Assembly: GCF_028280385.1 (NCBI RefSeq)
Contig: NZ_JANQLX010000015.1
Location: forward strand, 186,001 to 250,000
DNA: 64,000 nt
Source: Allomuricauda sp.
GTDB lineage: Bacteria > Bacteroidota > Bacteroidia > Flavobacteriales > Flavobacteriaceae
Direction of reading: 5' to 3'
Part shown: one piece after another, positions 1-7,614 of the stretch
How positions within the stretch are numbered: the first letter of the stretch is position 1
Layout of the letters: each line of letters starts with the position of its first letter
The notes under the pieces: model-generated
Database searches by the model: none
What the model saw: only the letters and a program-made list of their open reading frames with translations
What the model was told of the DNA's origin: nothing
Position numbers and translations under genes: made by a program

Positions 1-303
1 CCGTAAACTTGTGAACTCTTCCAATAGGTCTTCCATGGACTTTCCTTTGGAAAGCTTTTCTTGCGCAAATCGGTCGAAGGGCATAAAGGTTTTGTCCGTT
101 GCATCGCCCAAAATGATTTTTGCACGGGGAATCCAATCCGTCTGTTCGCCATGGATCAGATGGCCCACAATATCGTAAGCACTCCAGGTGCGAGGGCCTT
201 CATTGATGGTATGCCAGTTAGAATCCATACCGCCGAACAAAGCGTTAAACACTGATGGTGTCCGCTCCAAGATCTGGATGGATTTGTTTAGATCAAAATT
301 CAT
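1..303 (-). CDS. DinB-like protein, C-terminus cut by window edge
   Basis: The reading frame starts at an ATG whose complement is at 301-303 and stays open to base 1, giving 101 residues of an incomplete protein. The visible part begins MNFDLNKSIQILERTPSVF and contains the stretch TWSAYDIVGHLIHGEQTDWI, which has the look of the DinB/DfsB four-helix bundle family (helix with a His near 'VGHLIHGE', typical of one metal ligand). Members are small metal-binding or thiol-transferase-like proteins whose substrate is often unknown. The start lies 1 base after the stop of the decarboxylase, so it is very likely the last visible gene of the regulator-decarboxylase-DinB operon. The family call is from the N-terminal third only; the remaining metal ligands are outside the window. 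Confidence 0.6.
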   Translation of the reverse strand, partial: MNFDLNKSIQILERTPSVFNALFGGMDSNWHTINEGPRTWSAYDIVGHLIHGEQTDWIPRAKIILGDATDKTFMPFDRFAQEKLSKGKSMEDLLEEFTSLR

Positions 304-304
304 A

Positions 305-1702
305 TCAGTTGTTTTTTGCTGTATTGATAGCTTTGCGGAAAGAGGCCACTGTTCTGGAAATATCTTCTTCCGTAGTGGCCCAGGAACAGATGCTCACGCG
401 AATAACTTTTTTGTTCTCCCACTGCGAACCTCCGGCCCAGCATTCGCGCATTTCTTGAACATTAAATAAAGTGGATTGGGTAAGTTCATCGGTGCCACAA
501 CACACCAAAACCTGGTTGAACACAACTTCGTTGGGCACCTCAAAACTTTCAATTTTAAGAATCTCGTCCCTGAACTGCAATGCACGTTGGTGCATGGTCT
601 CTACCAGCTCATTGATTCCTTCGGCACCTAAGTATTTCAATGCGGCCCAGAGTTCCACGATTCGGGCACGACGCGACATTTCCGGAGTATAGAACATCCC
701 ATCGCGCTCTTGGCTGGTTACGATATAGCTCCCGGTCATATGCAAGGCCGACTTAAGCGCTTCGGGTTGTTTACAGAGCACAATGCCATTATCGTAGGGA
801 GTATTTAAGGTTTTGTGCGCATCCACGGCCCAAGAGTGGGCGTGTTCCATGCCTTGGGTAAGATGGCCAAGGTTTTTTGTGGCGCGTGCCCATAGACCAA
901 AAGCACCATCAATATGAATCCACGCTCCACGTTCTGCCGCCTTTTCACAAATAACATCAAAGTTATCAAAGGAGCCAGAGTTAACATTGCCAGCCTGTAA
1001 GATAAGAATACAGGAAGCATCGAGCTCAGGAATCTCAGCGGGAATGATTCGTCCCTGGTCATCGGTGGGCACCCACTCTATATTTTTATATCCAAAACCC
1101 AGTAAAGAAATGGCCTTGATGACGGTGGAATGGGCATGGTCGCCAGTGATAATCCTAAGTTTTGGGCTTCCGTTCAACCCCTTTTCATTTACGTTCCAAC
1201 CCAACTTTTCCAGTTGATGGAACCGAGCGGCGGCCAAGCCGGAAAAATTGGCCAATGAGGTACCACTTACAAATCCTGCAGCAGTGTTTTGGGGCAGCTT
1301 AAATAATTGTTGCAGCCATTGTTCCACTATCGTTTCCAACTTGCTGCCAATGGGAGATATAACACGCATGGCAGGAGCCTGGTCCCATACGGTGGACAAA
1401 GTTTTGGCCGCCAAGGTAATGGGAAGGGAACTGCCGGTTACAAAACCAAAATATCTTCCCCCCAAAGTGGCCACTGTATTTGGTCCACCATAGTTGTGCA
1501 AAAGGGATAGGATTTCCTCGGAATTCCCTTGCTTTTGGGGCAATGCTTCCTCAAAGCGCTCCAGATGTTTTAGCGTTTCTTCGGTTGGGGTCACGGTTCT
1601 GTCAAATATGCCATCCACGTATGATTTGGCATAGGAATGGGCATGTTCCAAATCGGATTTGGATTCCAGTTCACTGAACATTTGTTTTTGAAGGCCAGTC
1701 AT
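305..1702 (-). CDS. group II PLP-dependent decarboxylase (aromatic-amino-acid decarboxylase-like)
   Basis: A 465-residue pyridoxal-phosphate enzyme of fold type I, group II decarboxylase family (the family of aromatic L-amino acid, glutamate and tyrosine decarboxylases). The cofactor Schiff-base lysine is K297 in SWAVDAHKTLN; D265 in WIHIDGAFG should hold the pyridine nitrogen and H191 in GDHAHSTVIKA should stack on the ring. Length is normal for the family. The substrate cannot be told from the sequence; related flavobacterial proteins are often annotated simply as aminotransferase class V or decarboxylase. It follows the winged-helix regulator by 41 bases and precedes the DinB-like gene by 1 base. 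An operator-like site lies directly before its start, matching the one before the regulator, so it is likely a direct target of that regulator. Confidence 0.85.
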   Translation of the reverse strand: MTGLQKQMFSELESKSDLEHAHSYAKSYVDGIFDRTVTPTEETLKHLERFEEALPQKQGNSEEILSLLHNYGGPNTVATLGGRYFGFVTGSSLPITLAAKTLSTVWDQAPAMRVISPIGSKLETIVEQWLQQLFKLPQNTAAGFVSGTSLANFSGLAAARFHQLEKLGWNVNEKGLNGSPKLRIITGDHAHSTVIKAISLLGFGYKNIEWVPTDDQGRIIPAEIPELDASCILILQAGNVNSGSFDNFDVICEKAAERGAWIHIDGAFGLWARATKNLGHLTQGMEHAHSWAVDAHKTLNTPYDNGIVLCKQPEALKSALHMTGSYIVTSQERDGMFYTPEMSRRARIVELWAALKYLGAEGINELVETMHQRALQFRDEILKIESFEVPNEVVFNQVLVCCGTDELTQSTLFNVQEMRECWAGGSQWENKKVIRVSICSWATTEEDISRTVASFRKAINTAKNN

Positions 1703-1706
1703 ATCT

Positions 1707-1728
1707 AAATATTGAAAATTATCGATTT
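1707..1728 (-). promoter_or_regulatory. operator-like site before the decarboxylase
   Basis: A 22-base AT-rich element containing ATTGAAAATTATCGAT lies 4 bases before the decarboxylase start. It matches the site at 2061-2082 in 17 of 22 positions and keeps the TCGAT half, but its left arm is degenerate (TTGA instead of TCGA). A regulator bound here would cover the translation start and the spacer of the operon. Candidate only. Confidence 0.4.
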
Positions 1729-1743
1729 ATTTAGCTAAAAAAA

Positions 1744-2046
1744 TTACAGCTTTCTGCTGATTTCCTTTAAATAGGCATTGATGTTTTCTTCATTTCTTTG
1801 AAAGTAGGTCCATTTGCCAATTCGGGTGGGGGTAATGAGTCCCACATTTTGAAGTTGGGATAGGTAATTGGAGATGGTGGACTGGGAAAGCCCAGACTTT
1901 TCATAAATAAACTGTCCGCATACCCCAAAATTGAAATGTCCCAACTCCTTGTGCGGCGGAAATTCCTTTTCGGGTTGCTTCAACCATTTTAAGATATCCA
2001 TCCGTGTTTTATTCGAAAGAACTTTATGTACTTCAATAAGATCCAT
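1744..2046 (-). CDS. ArsR-type winged-helix transcriptional regulator
   Basis: A 100-residue single-domain winged helix-turn-helix protein, typical of the ArsR/SmtB size class. It opens MDLIEVHKVLSNKTRMDILKWL, the usual first two helices; the recognition helix is in GLSQSTISNYLSQLQNVGLI (about residues 53-72) and the wing is TPTRIGKWTYFQRNEENI. One cysteine (C43 region, 'FGVCGQF') is present but no ELCVCDL metal-binding motif, so metal sensing is not supported; an inserted loop PEKEFPPHKELGHFNFGVCG before the HTH is seen in other flavobacterial members. It heads the operon with the decarboxylase and DinB-like gene. The dyad 15 bases upstream of its start suggests autoregulation. Confidence 0.8.
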   Translation of the reverse strand: MDLIEVHKVLSNKTRMDILKWLKQPEKEFPPHKELGHFNFGVCGQFIYEKSGLSQSTISNYLSQLQNVGLITPTRIGKWTYFQRNEENINAYLKEISRKL

Positions 2047-2060
2047 ATATCAAATATAGT

Positions 2061-2082
2061 AAATATCGAAATATGTCGATAT
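2061..2082 (-). promoter_or_regulatory. dyad operator before the winged-helix regulator
   Basis: Perfect 7-base inverted arms ATATCGA (2063-2069) and TCGATAT (2076-2082) with a 6-base spacer, centred 26 bases upstream of the regulator start. The length and symmetry suit an ArsR-type dimer. A degenerate copy recurs at 1707-1728 before the next gene. Confidence 0.55.
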
Positions 2083-2138
2083 AAGAAGGTAAAGAATATG
2101 GACCTTTTGAATACACAATGGAACGGCTCAAGAGAATT

Positions 2139-2477
2139 TTAATGGTAAAGAAGGTGGATTTTTGATTTATTCCGCCATCCGGCCTTATAATCGGCATCGA
2201 CAAAAAATATGATCAAATCGGCCTGGTAGTCCCGATCAGTAAAGAAAACTTTGGTTTCAGCTTGATAATCCCTTTCAGTGAAAAACCACAATCCTTCATT
2301 GCCATTGGCTTTGTAATCCGCACTGACCTTATAGACCAAAAGGTCCGCTTTATAGTCGCGATCGGTTGCAAAAACCTTTATGTCGGCCTTGTAGTCCCTA
2401 TCTGTTGTGAAGACTTTTTGCGAAAAACCATAAACGGAACAGCAAAGAAAAAACGAAAGGAGATAAAAGTTTTTCAT
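2139..2477 (-). CDS. small secreted repeat protein, DUF6150 (7(1)-knot, Septknot) type
   Basis: A 112-residue protein starting at MKNFYLLSFFLCC (an upstream in-frame ATG at 2516 would put 13 unlikely residues ahead of the signal peptide, so 2477 is preferred). Residues 1-20 form a signal peptide ending near GFSQ. The mature part is six near-identical units of about 13 residues with the pattern KVFxTDRDYKAD: residues roughly 21-33, 34-46, 47-61 (ending ADYKANGNEG), 62-74 (FFTERDYQAE), 75-87 and 88-101 (FVDADYKAGWRNK), then a short closing strand. This pattern matches what I remember of DUF6150, small proteins reported to form a deep 7(1) knot; that recollection has not been checked. No enzyme motif is seen and function is unknown. 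It sits 42 bases after the secreted hydrolase, at the end of the rnpA-S41-hydrolase run. Confidence 0.7.
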   Translation of the reverse strand: MKNFYLLSFFLCCSVYGFSQKVFTTDRDYKADIKVFATDRDYKADLLVYKVSADYKANGNEGLWFFTERDYQAETKVFFTDRDYQADLIIFFVDADYKAGWRNKSKIHLLYH

Positions 2478-2519
2478 GGCGCGGATTTGGTATTTTGGCC
2501 CCCAAAATCGTGCCAAGTA

Positions 2520-3716
2520 CTATGATTTGGGCTTAAGCAATTCCAAAAAATCGTTTATGAATTGATTTTGTGCTGTGGACTGTTGATGGAGCAGCTCGTT
2601 TTTGCGGGAATAAACCCTAACAAACAAGTCGAACTTTATTCGGTATGCCATTTTACCAATTTCAGGCTCCTTGTCAAGAGCTAATTTGTCCAATTTGTTC
2701 AGCTCTTTTTCCCACCATTTCCAATTTACATTTTTAGGTTGGGCAAAGTCCTGCAACAATTGGGTATCCAATTTACCTACCCAATCCCGTTCTGTTTCCA
2801 CAGCACTTTCTACCGCAGCCACGGCCTTTTTAAGCTCTTTGGACCTTAAAAAGGTGGCATAGCTTTGGACCAGGCTATCAATTTCCAAAAGTGGGGAATA
2901 ATCTTTGACCATCCGTTCGTATTGCTCGGCTTCGTACAGCATTTGACCCGCTTCCTGAAATTGTTCCAAAAGGGAATGATCCTTTAGGTACAGGGATGTT
3001 ACTTCTTCCATAGGTACAGGCTTGAGGTCTTTAAGGCCTTGAAGGTAGATCCAATCAAAGGCCCTTATGATTTGTTCGCTTGGGGGCCATTTGTGCTCTG
3101 CATCAAACGTGATTAAAGTACTGTTGAATTTGATTTGGTTCAAAAACGCCTTGTTCTCCAGCATTTCCTTGTAATTCATATCACGGTCACCACATAGGCC
3201 CACATACACATAATCCTGCGCCCCGGGTATCTGCCCTGGGATTCCGGAGAACCCAGCTCCACAGCCCACTACACCGGCAAACTTATTGGTCAAGGATGCA
3301 ATGGCAGTGGCCAATCGTGATCCACCTGAAAATCCAGAGGCATAAATTTCGTCTTCTGAAATATTGAAGCTCGAAAAAACATGGCCAAAAAGGTTGTTGG
3401 CGATGGCAAAGTTTCGCTCGTAGGGGGCATTTCTGGAATTATTGGAACAGACCAAGATATGACCGTACTTTTCTGCTGTGGGAATAAATGATTGGATGGC
3501 AGCAGCACCTCGTGCAGCGGGATCAAAAATAAAGATGATGGAGTTTAGTTCTTCCGGGGAATAAGATTTTGGCAAATAGAGCGCGAAGTTCTCATTTTGC
3601 ACCCCTTTTATCACAATGGAATCATGAATCACACCTGTTTGATAATCTTTCTGGGCAATTAGACCATGGCCCATGAATAGAACAAGGCAACCAACCAGCA
3701 GGTGCAACCGTTTCAT
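2520..3716 (-). CDS. secreted alpha/beta hydrolase (PHB-depolymerase/dienelactone-hydrolase-like)
   Basis: A 398-residue protein with a signal peptide (residues 1-21, ending GLIAQ). The N-terminal half is an alpha/beta hydrolase: a strand-turn IIFIFDPAARG near 60, the nucleophile elbow SGFSGGSR with S130, an acid candidate in GLCGDRDMNYKEM and a histidine in FDAEHKWPPSEQ, in the right order for a catalytic triad. The C-terminal ~170 residues are helical and charged, ending FINDFLELLKPKS, and are not recognised. The stop is 42 bases before the DUF6150 gene and the start is 1 base after the S41 peptidase stop, so translation is likely coupled. Ester or peptide hydrolysis in the periplasm is plausible; the substrate is unknown. 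Confidence 0.7.
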   Translation of the reverse strand: MKRLHLLVGCLVLFMGHGLIAQKDYQTGVIHDSIVIKGVQNENFALYLPKSYSPEELNSIIFIFDPAARGAAAIQSFIPTAEKYGHILVCSNNSRNAPYERNFAIANNLFGHVFSSFNISEDEIYASGFSGGSRLATAIASLTNKFAGVVGCGAGFSGIPGQIPGAQDYVYVGLCGDRDMNYKEMLENKAFLNQIKFNSTLITFDAEHKWPPSEQIIRAFDWIYLQGLKDLKPVPMEEVTSLYLKDHSLLEQFQEAGQMLYEAEQYERMVKDYSPLLEIDSLVQSYATFLRSKELKKAVAAVESAVETERDWVGKLDTQLLQDFAQPKNVNWKWWEKELNKLDKLALDKEPEIGKMAYRIKFDLFVRVYSRKNELLHQQSTAQNQFINDFLELLKPKS

Positions 3717-3717
3717 T

Positions 3718-5343
3718 CTATTGAAGAATGTTGTTATACTTGCTGTTGTCCTTTAGCAAGGCTTGGGCCGCCAAGATGGCATCATCCTGTTTTAGGTAGT
3801 ACCGATAAAGTCCTTCCCTGTAGAAATAGCGCTTTATAATCTCGTCTTCCACCTTCTTTTGAATTTCCTTTTTAAAGGTGTCCAAAGCCGAAAATTTACC
3901 CTTGTTTACGGCAAGAAGCAGGTCTTTGTACTTCTCCTGAACATCTTTCCCCAATAAATGCTCTTCGGAGTTCATGGTCTCCTCCAAAAGTGTTTCAGTT
4001 TCGGTCTGAAAAGAAAAATCCTGAGTTTGCGCATAGGATTTGAACGCATTGAAATCGGCATCCGTAAAAGTGAAATCATCAATGGCGTTGAATGAGTGAT
4101 CATAGTAGAAATCAGTTGCGTAGTCAAAGATGATATTGTTTTGTTGCAACGCATCTATCAGGCTATTTGTTTTTATGGAAGCGATCTCAACATCCGGCAT
4201 CACCCCGCCACCGTCCTGGACCTTTCTACCGTTTCTTGTGGTAAACTCCTTAAAGTTGGTGTTCCTGATGGCATTGCCTTCTTCATCCCTGTTCCAGTAA
4301 TCCAAGGATTGTATGCAACGGCCAGAAGGGGTATAATATCTGGATATGGTGACCTTCAATTGTGTGCCATAGGTAAGCTTAAGGGGACGTTGGACCAAGC
4401 CTTTTCCAAAACTCCTGGCCCCCATGACCACTGCGCGATCAAGGTCTTGCAATCCTCCTGAAACTATTTCACTGGCGGAAGCACTTCTCCCATCGACCAA
4501 CACTACCAAAGGAATTTCCAAATCCTCCGGCTGGTTTTTGGTCTTGTACTCCTGATTGAATTTTTTGACCTTGGATTTGGTTGTCACGATAAGTTCACCC
4601 TTGGGAACGAACAAATTGGTGACGTTAATGGCCTCTGAAAGCAAACCCCCTGGATTGCCCCGCAGATCCAAGACCAATTTTTCTGCCCCTCTTCCCTTGA
4701 GGTCCTGTAGGGCCGATTTGGTCTGTGAAGATGCTTTTCTGTTAAAGCGGGACAGGACAATGTAGCCTGTTTTTTCATCGATCATATCATAAAACGGTAC
4801 GGCGTCTACCTCAACCCCTTCGCGTTTGATAGTGGCGGTCTTGGTCTCCCCTTGCCGTACAAAAGTGATATCCACGGAGGTATTGTTGGCCCCTTTGAGG
4901 AGTTCACTGGCGTTATCATCAAAATCCGCTACTTTGATATCCCCAATTTTTATGATTTCGTCTCCTGCTTTTAAGCCTGCATTATCGGCAGGATACCCCT
5001 TATAGGGCTCCACAATAAGCAATTTGCTTTCATAAGAGCGAACCAAAGCGCCAATTCCGGAGTATTCCCCAGCATTGTTGATTTTGTAGGCCTCTACATC
5101 CTGCTCGTTCAAAAATCGGGTGTAGGGATCCAATTCTTCCAACATGTTCTTGATCGCGGAATCCATCAGTTCTGCGGGATTGGTTTCATCCACATAGTTC
5201 ATGTTGAGCTCCTTGAATAGGGTGGTGAAGATTTCTATCTGCTTTGCAATTTCAAAAAAATCGCTCTTGAATCCGCTGGAAGCCACCAAGACCGTTACGG
5301 CCAAGACAGGAATCCAAATCCGCTTATTGGTCCATTTTTTCAT
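3718..5343 (-). CDS. S41 C-terminal processing peptidase (Ctp/Prc type)
   Basis: A 541-residue serine peptidase. Residues 1-25 are a signal/anchor helix; a PDZ domain covers about 85-170 (GIGALVRSYESKLLIV, then GLKAGDEIIKIGD); the S41 core follows with LVLDLRGNPGG, the catalytic serine in DGRSASASEIVSG and the general-base lysine in RSFGKGLVQ. Such enzymes trim periplasmic proteins from their C-termini with a Ser-Lys dyad. The ~200 residues after the core are helical and charged and are usual in Bacteroidota members. Its start overlaps the rnpA reading frame by 20 bases, an arrangement I recall as common in Flavobacteriia, so it is probably translationally coupled to rnpA. Confidence 0.92.
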   Translation of the reverse strand: MKKWTNKRIWIPVLAVTVLVASSGFKSDFFEIAKQIEIFTTLFKELNMNYVDETNPAELMDSAIKNMLEELDPYTRFLNEQDVEAYKINNAGEYSGIGALVRSYESKLLIVEPYKGYPADNAGLKAGDEIIKIGDIKVADFDDNASELLKGANNTSVDITFVRQGETKTATIKREGVEVDAVPFYDMIDEKTGYIVLSRFNRKASSQTKSALQDLKGRGAEKLVLDLRGNPGGLLSEAINVTNLFVPKGELIVTTKSKVKKFNQEYKTKNQPEDLEIPLVVLVDGRSASASEIVSGGLQDLDRAVVMGARSFGKGLVQRPLKLTYGTQLKVTISRYYTPSGRCIQSLDYWNRDEEGNAIRNTNFKEFTTRNGRKVQDGGGVMPDVEIASIKTNSLIDALQQNNIIFDYATDFYYDHSFNAIDDFTFTDADFNAFKSYAQTQDFSFQTETETLLEETMNSEEHLLGKDVQEKYKDLLLAVNKGKFSALDTFKKEIQKKVEDEIIKRYFYREGLYRYYLKQDDAILAAQALLKDNSKYNNILQ

Positions 5344-5716
5344 GGGATACTTTTTTTAGAAAGGTTTCCAAAAGCCCAACCATTGCTTTTTCCACCTCAT
5401 TTGCGTTAGGCATCTTGTTACCAAGGTATAAAAATAGAAACGCAAAGTTTCCCTCCACATTGTTAAAAAGAAGGTGCTTGTTAAGCCGATAGGATTCACG
5501 CATCAAGCGCTTTATCCGATTACGATGAACGGCATTCCTGAACTTTTTCTTTGGGGCCACCACCCCTACCTTAATTGGCACGTCTTCAAAGTCGCATTGG
5601 GCGTACAACAGTTTAATGGGGAAGGACTTTATGCTCTTTCCTTCAGTAAAAAGGTGCTCAAACAGCTTTTTGCTTTTGAGTTTTTCCTTTGTGTTAAATG
5701 AAGTTCCCTTAAGCAT
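5324..5716 (-). CDS. rnpA: ribonuclease P protein component
   Basis: A 130-residue basic protein, normal size. The signature RNRIKRLMRESYR lies near residues 68-80 after KKKFRNAVH, and the opening FNTKEKLKSKKLFEHLFTEG matches the N-terminal helix of RnpA. It helps RNase P RNA to mature the 5' ends of tRNAs in the cytoplasm. Unlike the classical rpmH-rnpA pair, no rpmH is seen here; its neighbours are the M1 peptidase upstream (46 bases) and the S41 peptidase, which it overlaps by 20 bases. Confidence 0.95.
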   Translation of the reverse strand: MLKGTSFNTKEKLKSKKLFEHLFTEGKSIKSFPIKLLYAQCDFEDVPIKVGVVAPKKKFRNAVHRNRIKRLMRESYRLNKHLLFNNVEGNFAFLFLYLGNKMPNANEVEKAMVGLLETFLKKVSHEKMDQ

Positions 5717-5762
5717 GCTGCAATTCCGTTTTTGGAAAACCTTCCTTGTAAACTATGGCATT

Positions 5763-7613
5763 TTACTGCCCAGGCTGATACACGTTGTTCTCGCCATCCA
5801 CATCGGCCATAAGTTGGGATGGATCTATAACCAAGGCTTGTACTTCTTCCAAGGGCACGTCCAATAACAGTTCGTACGTGGGGTGCGCCCAGGTCCAATC
5901 CTTTGCCACCGTTCGTTTCAGATTCGCATAGGGGTTGGCCTTCTCACCGCGCATCATTTGCAATGGAATGTAATAAGTTTCCTGTGAACCGTCGGCTTTG
6001 GCCAGCAGTAAATCAATGGGCATTGGCATATCACCAATTCTTTCCAACACTACTTTGGTCTTGTTGCCCTCGGCCGAAACGTTTTTAATGGCATAATCAA
6101 TGGTATTGGTAGTCTGGGTCCAATCCGTTAGGTACCAGTCCAATTCCATTCCGGAAACTTTTTCCGCTGTACGCTTAAAATCATTGGGGACAGGATGTTT
6201 GAATTTAAAGTCTTCGTAATACTTCCGAACCGTTTCCATTAGCTTGTCTTGGCCAATGACATATCCGAGTTGCGAGAGGAATATGGCCCCTTTGCTATAC
6301 GCTGCTATTCCGTATGCGAAGTTGGTCGCGAAGCGATCGGCATGTGTGGATTGTGGTTTTTCCAATCCGGAATTGACCAGGGCATAATATCCTTTGTAGG
6401 AACCTTCAAACGGATTTTCCTTTCCTTGCTCCATAATTTCGTTCATGCACAAACTACTGATAAAGGTGGTAAAACCTTCGTCCATCCATTCGTGCTTGGA
6501 TTCGTTTGTGGCCAGAACATGTTGAAACCAGGTGTGTGCCAATTCATGCACCATGACCCCAACCAGACTTTCAATAGACCGCTCTCCGGTGATCAAGGTG
6601 CTCATGGCATATTCCATTCCACCATCGCCACCATGAACCACCGAGTATTGATCATAAGGGTATTTGCCAATATTTTTGGAAAAAAAACGCATTGCATCAG
6701 CTGTTTTGGGCTGTAGTTTTTTCCAATTTTCAAGGATTTCGGGATTGTTTTTGTAAAAGAAGTGCAAGGTTGGTCCGTCTTCCATTTGCAGGGTGTCATG
6801 AATATAATCTGGATCGGCACCCCACATAAAATCATGTACATTGGGGGCCTTAAAATGCCAGGTCAAGGTTTTTCCTTTGGTCTTTACCTGCGTACCCGGC
6901 GTTTCATAGCCATGCCCAATTTCCTGTGGGTTCTGAAGATAGCCAGAACCACCTACCACATAGTTTTTGTCCAAAGTTAGCTTGACATCGAAATTTCCCC
7001 ACACTCCGTGAAACTCCCGGGCAATGTATGGGTTGGCATGCCAACCTTCAAAATCGTATTCGGATAGTTTTGGATACCACTGACTCATGGAAAGCGCTAC
7101 CCCTTCCTTACTGTTCCTGCCAGACCTTCTGATCTGTAAGGGCACCTGACCTTTAAAGGTCATATCCAGGGTAGTCTTGCCGCCCGAAGGAATAGGTTTC
7201 GCCAAATCTACCACCAAAATGGTGCCTTCTTCCGCAAAGGACACCGCTTGACCATCTTGGGTGAGGGTCTCTACATGGAGATATCCCATTTCAGATTCGG
7301 ACAAAGTAGCAATCCGGCTCTTTCCATTTTCCATCATCCTGCCATCTGGATCTTTGATGGACTGCAGACGCGCATCCATATCGCTACCAGGTTGGAATGC
7401 ATTGAAGTAAAGATGATAATACACCCGATTCAACACATCAGGCGAATTATTGGTATAAACCAGTTTTTGTGTTCCAGCATATTGAAAGGTTTTGACATCC
7501 ATTTCAACATCCATGGTGTAATCCACATGTTGTTGCCAATAAGAGGTGTTCTGGGCCCATACGGAGACACAGCAAAAGAGGACCGAAACAAAGAAAAATG
7601 GGAGCTTTTTCAT
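5763..7613 (-). CDS. secreted M1-family zinc metallopeptidase
   Basis: The start is set at MKKLPFFFVSVLF (7613), which gives a clean signal peptide ending VWAQ at residue 21; an earlier in-frame ATG at 7688 lies inside the previous gene. The 616-residue protein has the M1 hallmarks: the exopeptidase-type GGMEY at 331-335 and the zinc site HELAH (H356, E357, H360) followed after 18 residues by the third ligand E379 in HEWMDEGFTTF. An N-terminal beta-saddle precedes the catalytic domain; the C-terminal part is beta-rich. It should trim peptides from the N-terminus in the periplasm. Its start lies 1 base after the subtilase stop, so the two peptidases are probably made together. Confidence 0.93.
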   Translation of the reverse strand: MKKLPFFFVSVLFCCVSVWAQNTSYWQQHVDYTMDVEMDVKTFQYAGTQKLVYTNNSPDVLNRVYYHLYFNAFQPGSDMDARLQSIKDPDGRMMENGKSRIATLSESEMGYLHVETLTQDGQAVSFAEEGTILVVDLAKPIPSGGKTTLDMTFKGQVPLQIRRSGRNSKEGVALSMSQWYPKLSEYDFEGWHANPYIAREFHGVWGNFDVKLTLDKNYVVGGSGYLQNPQEIGHGYETPGTQVKTKGKTLTWHFKAPNVHDFMWGADPDYIHDTLQMEDGPTLHFFYKNNPEILENWKKLQPKTADAMRFFSKNIGKYPYDQYSVVHGGDGGMEYAMSTLITGERSIESLVGVMVHELAHTWFQHVLATNESKHEWMDEGFTTFISSLCMNEIMEQGKENPFEGSYKGYYALVNSGLEKPQSTHADRFATNFAYGIAAYSKGAIFLSQLGYVIGQDKLMETVRKYYEDFKFKHPVPNDFKRTAEKVSGMELDWYLTDWTQTTNTIDYAIKNVSAEGNKTKVVLERIGDMPMPIDLLLAKADGSQETYYIPLQMMRGEKANPYANLKRTVAKDWTWAHPTYELLLDVPLEEVQALVIDPSQLMADVDGENNVYQPGQ

Positions 7614-7614
7614 C

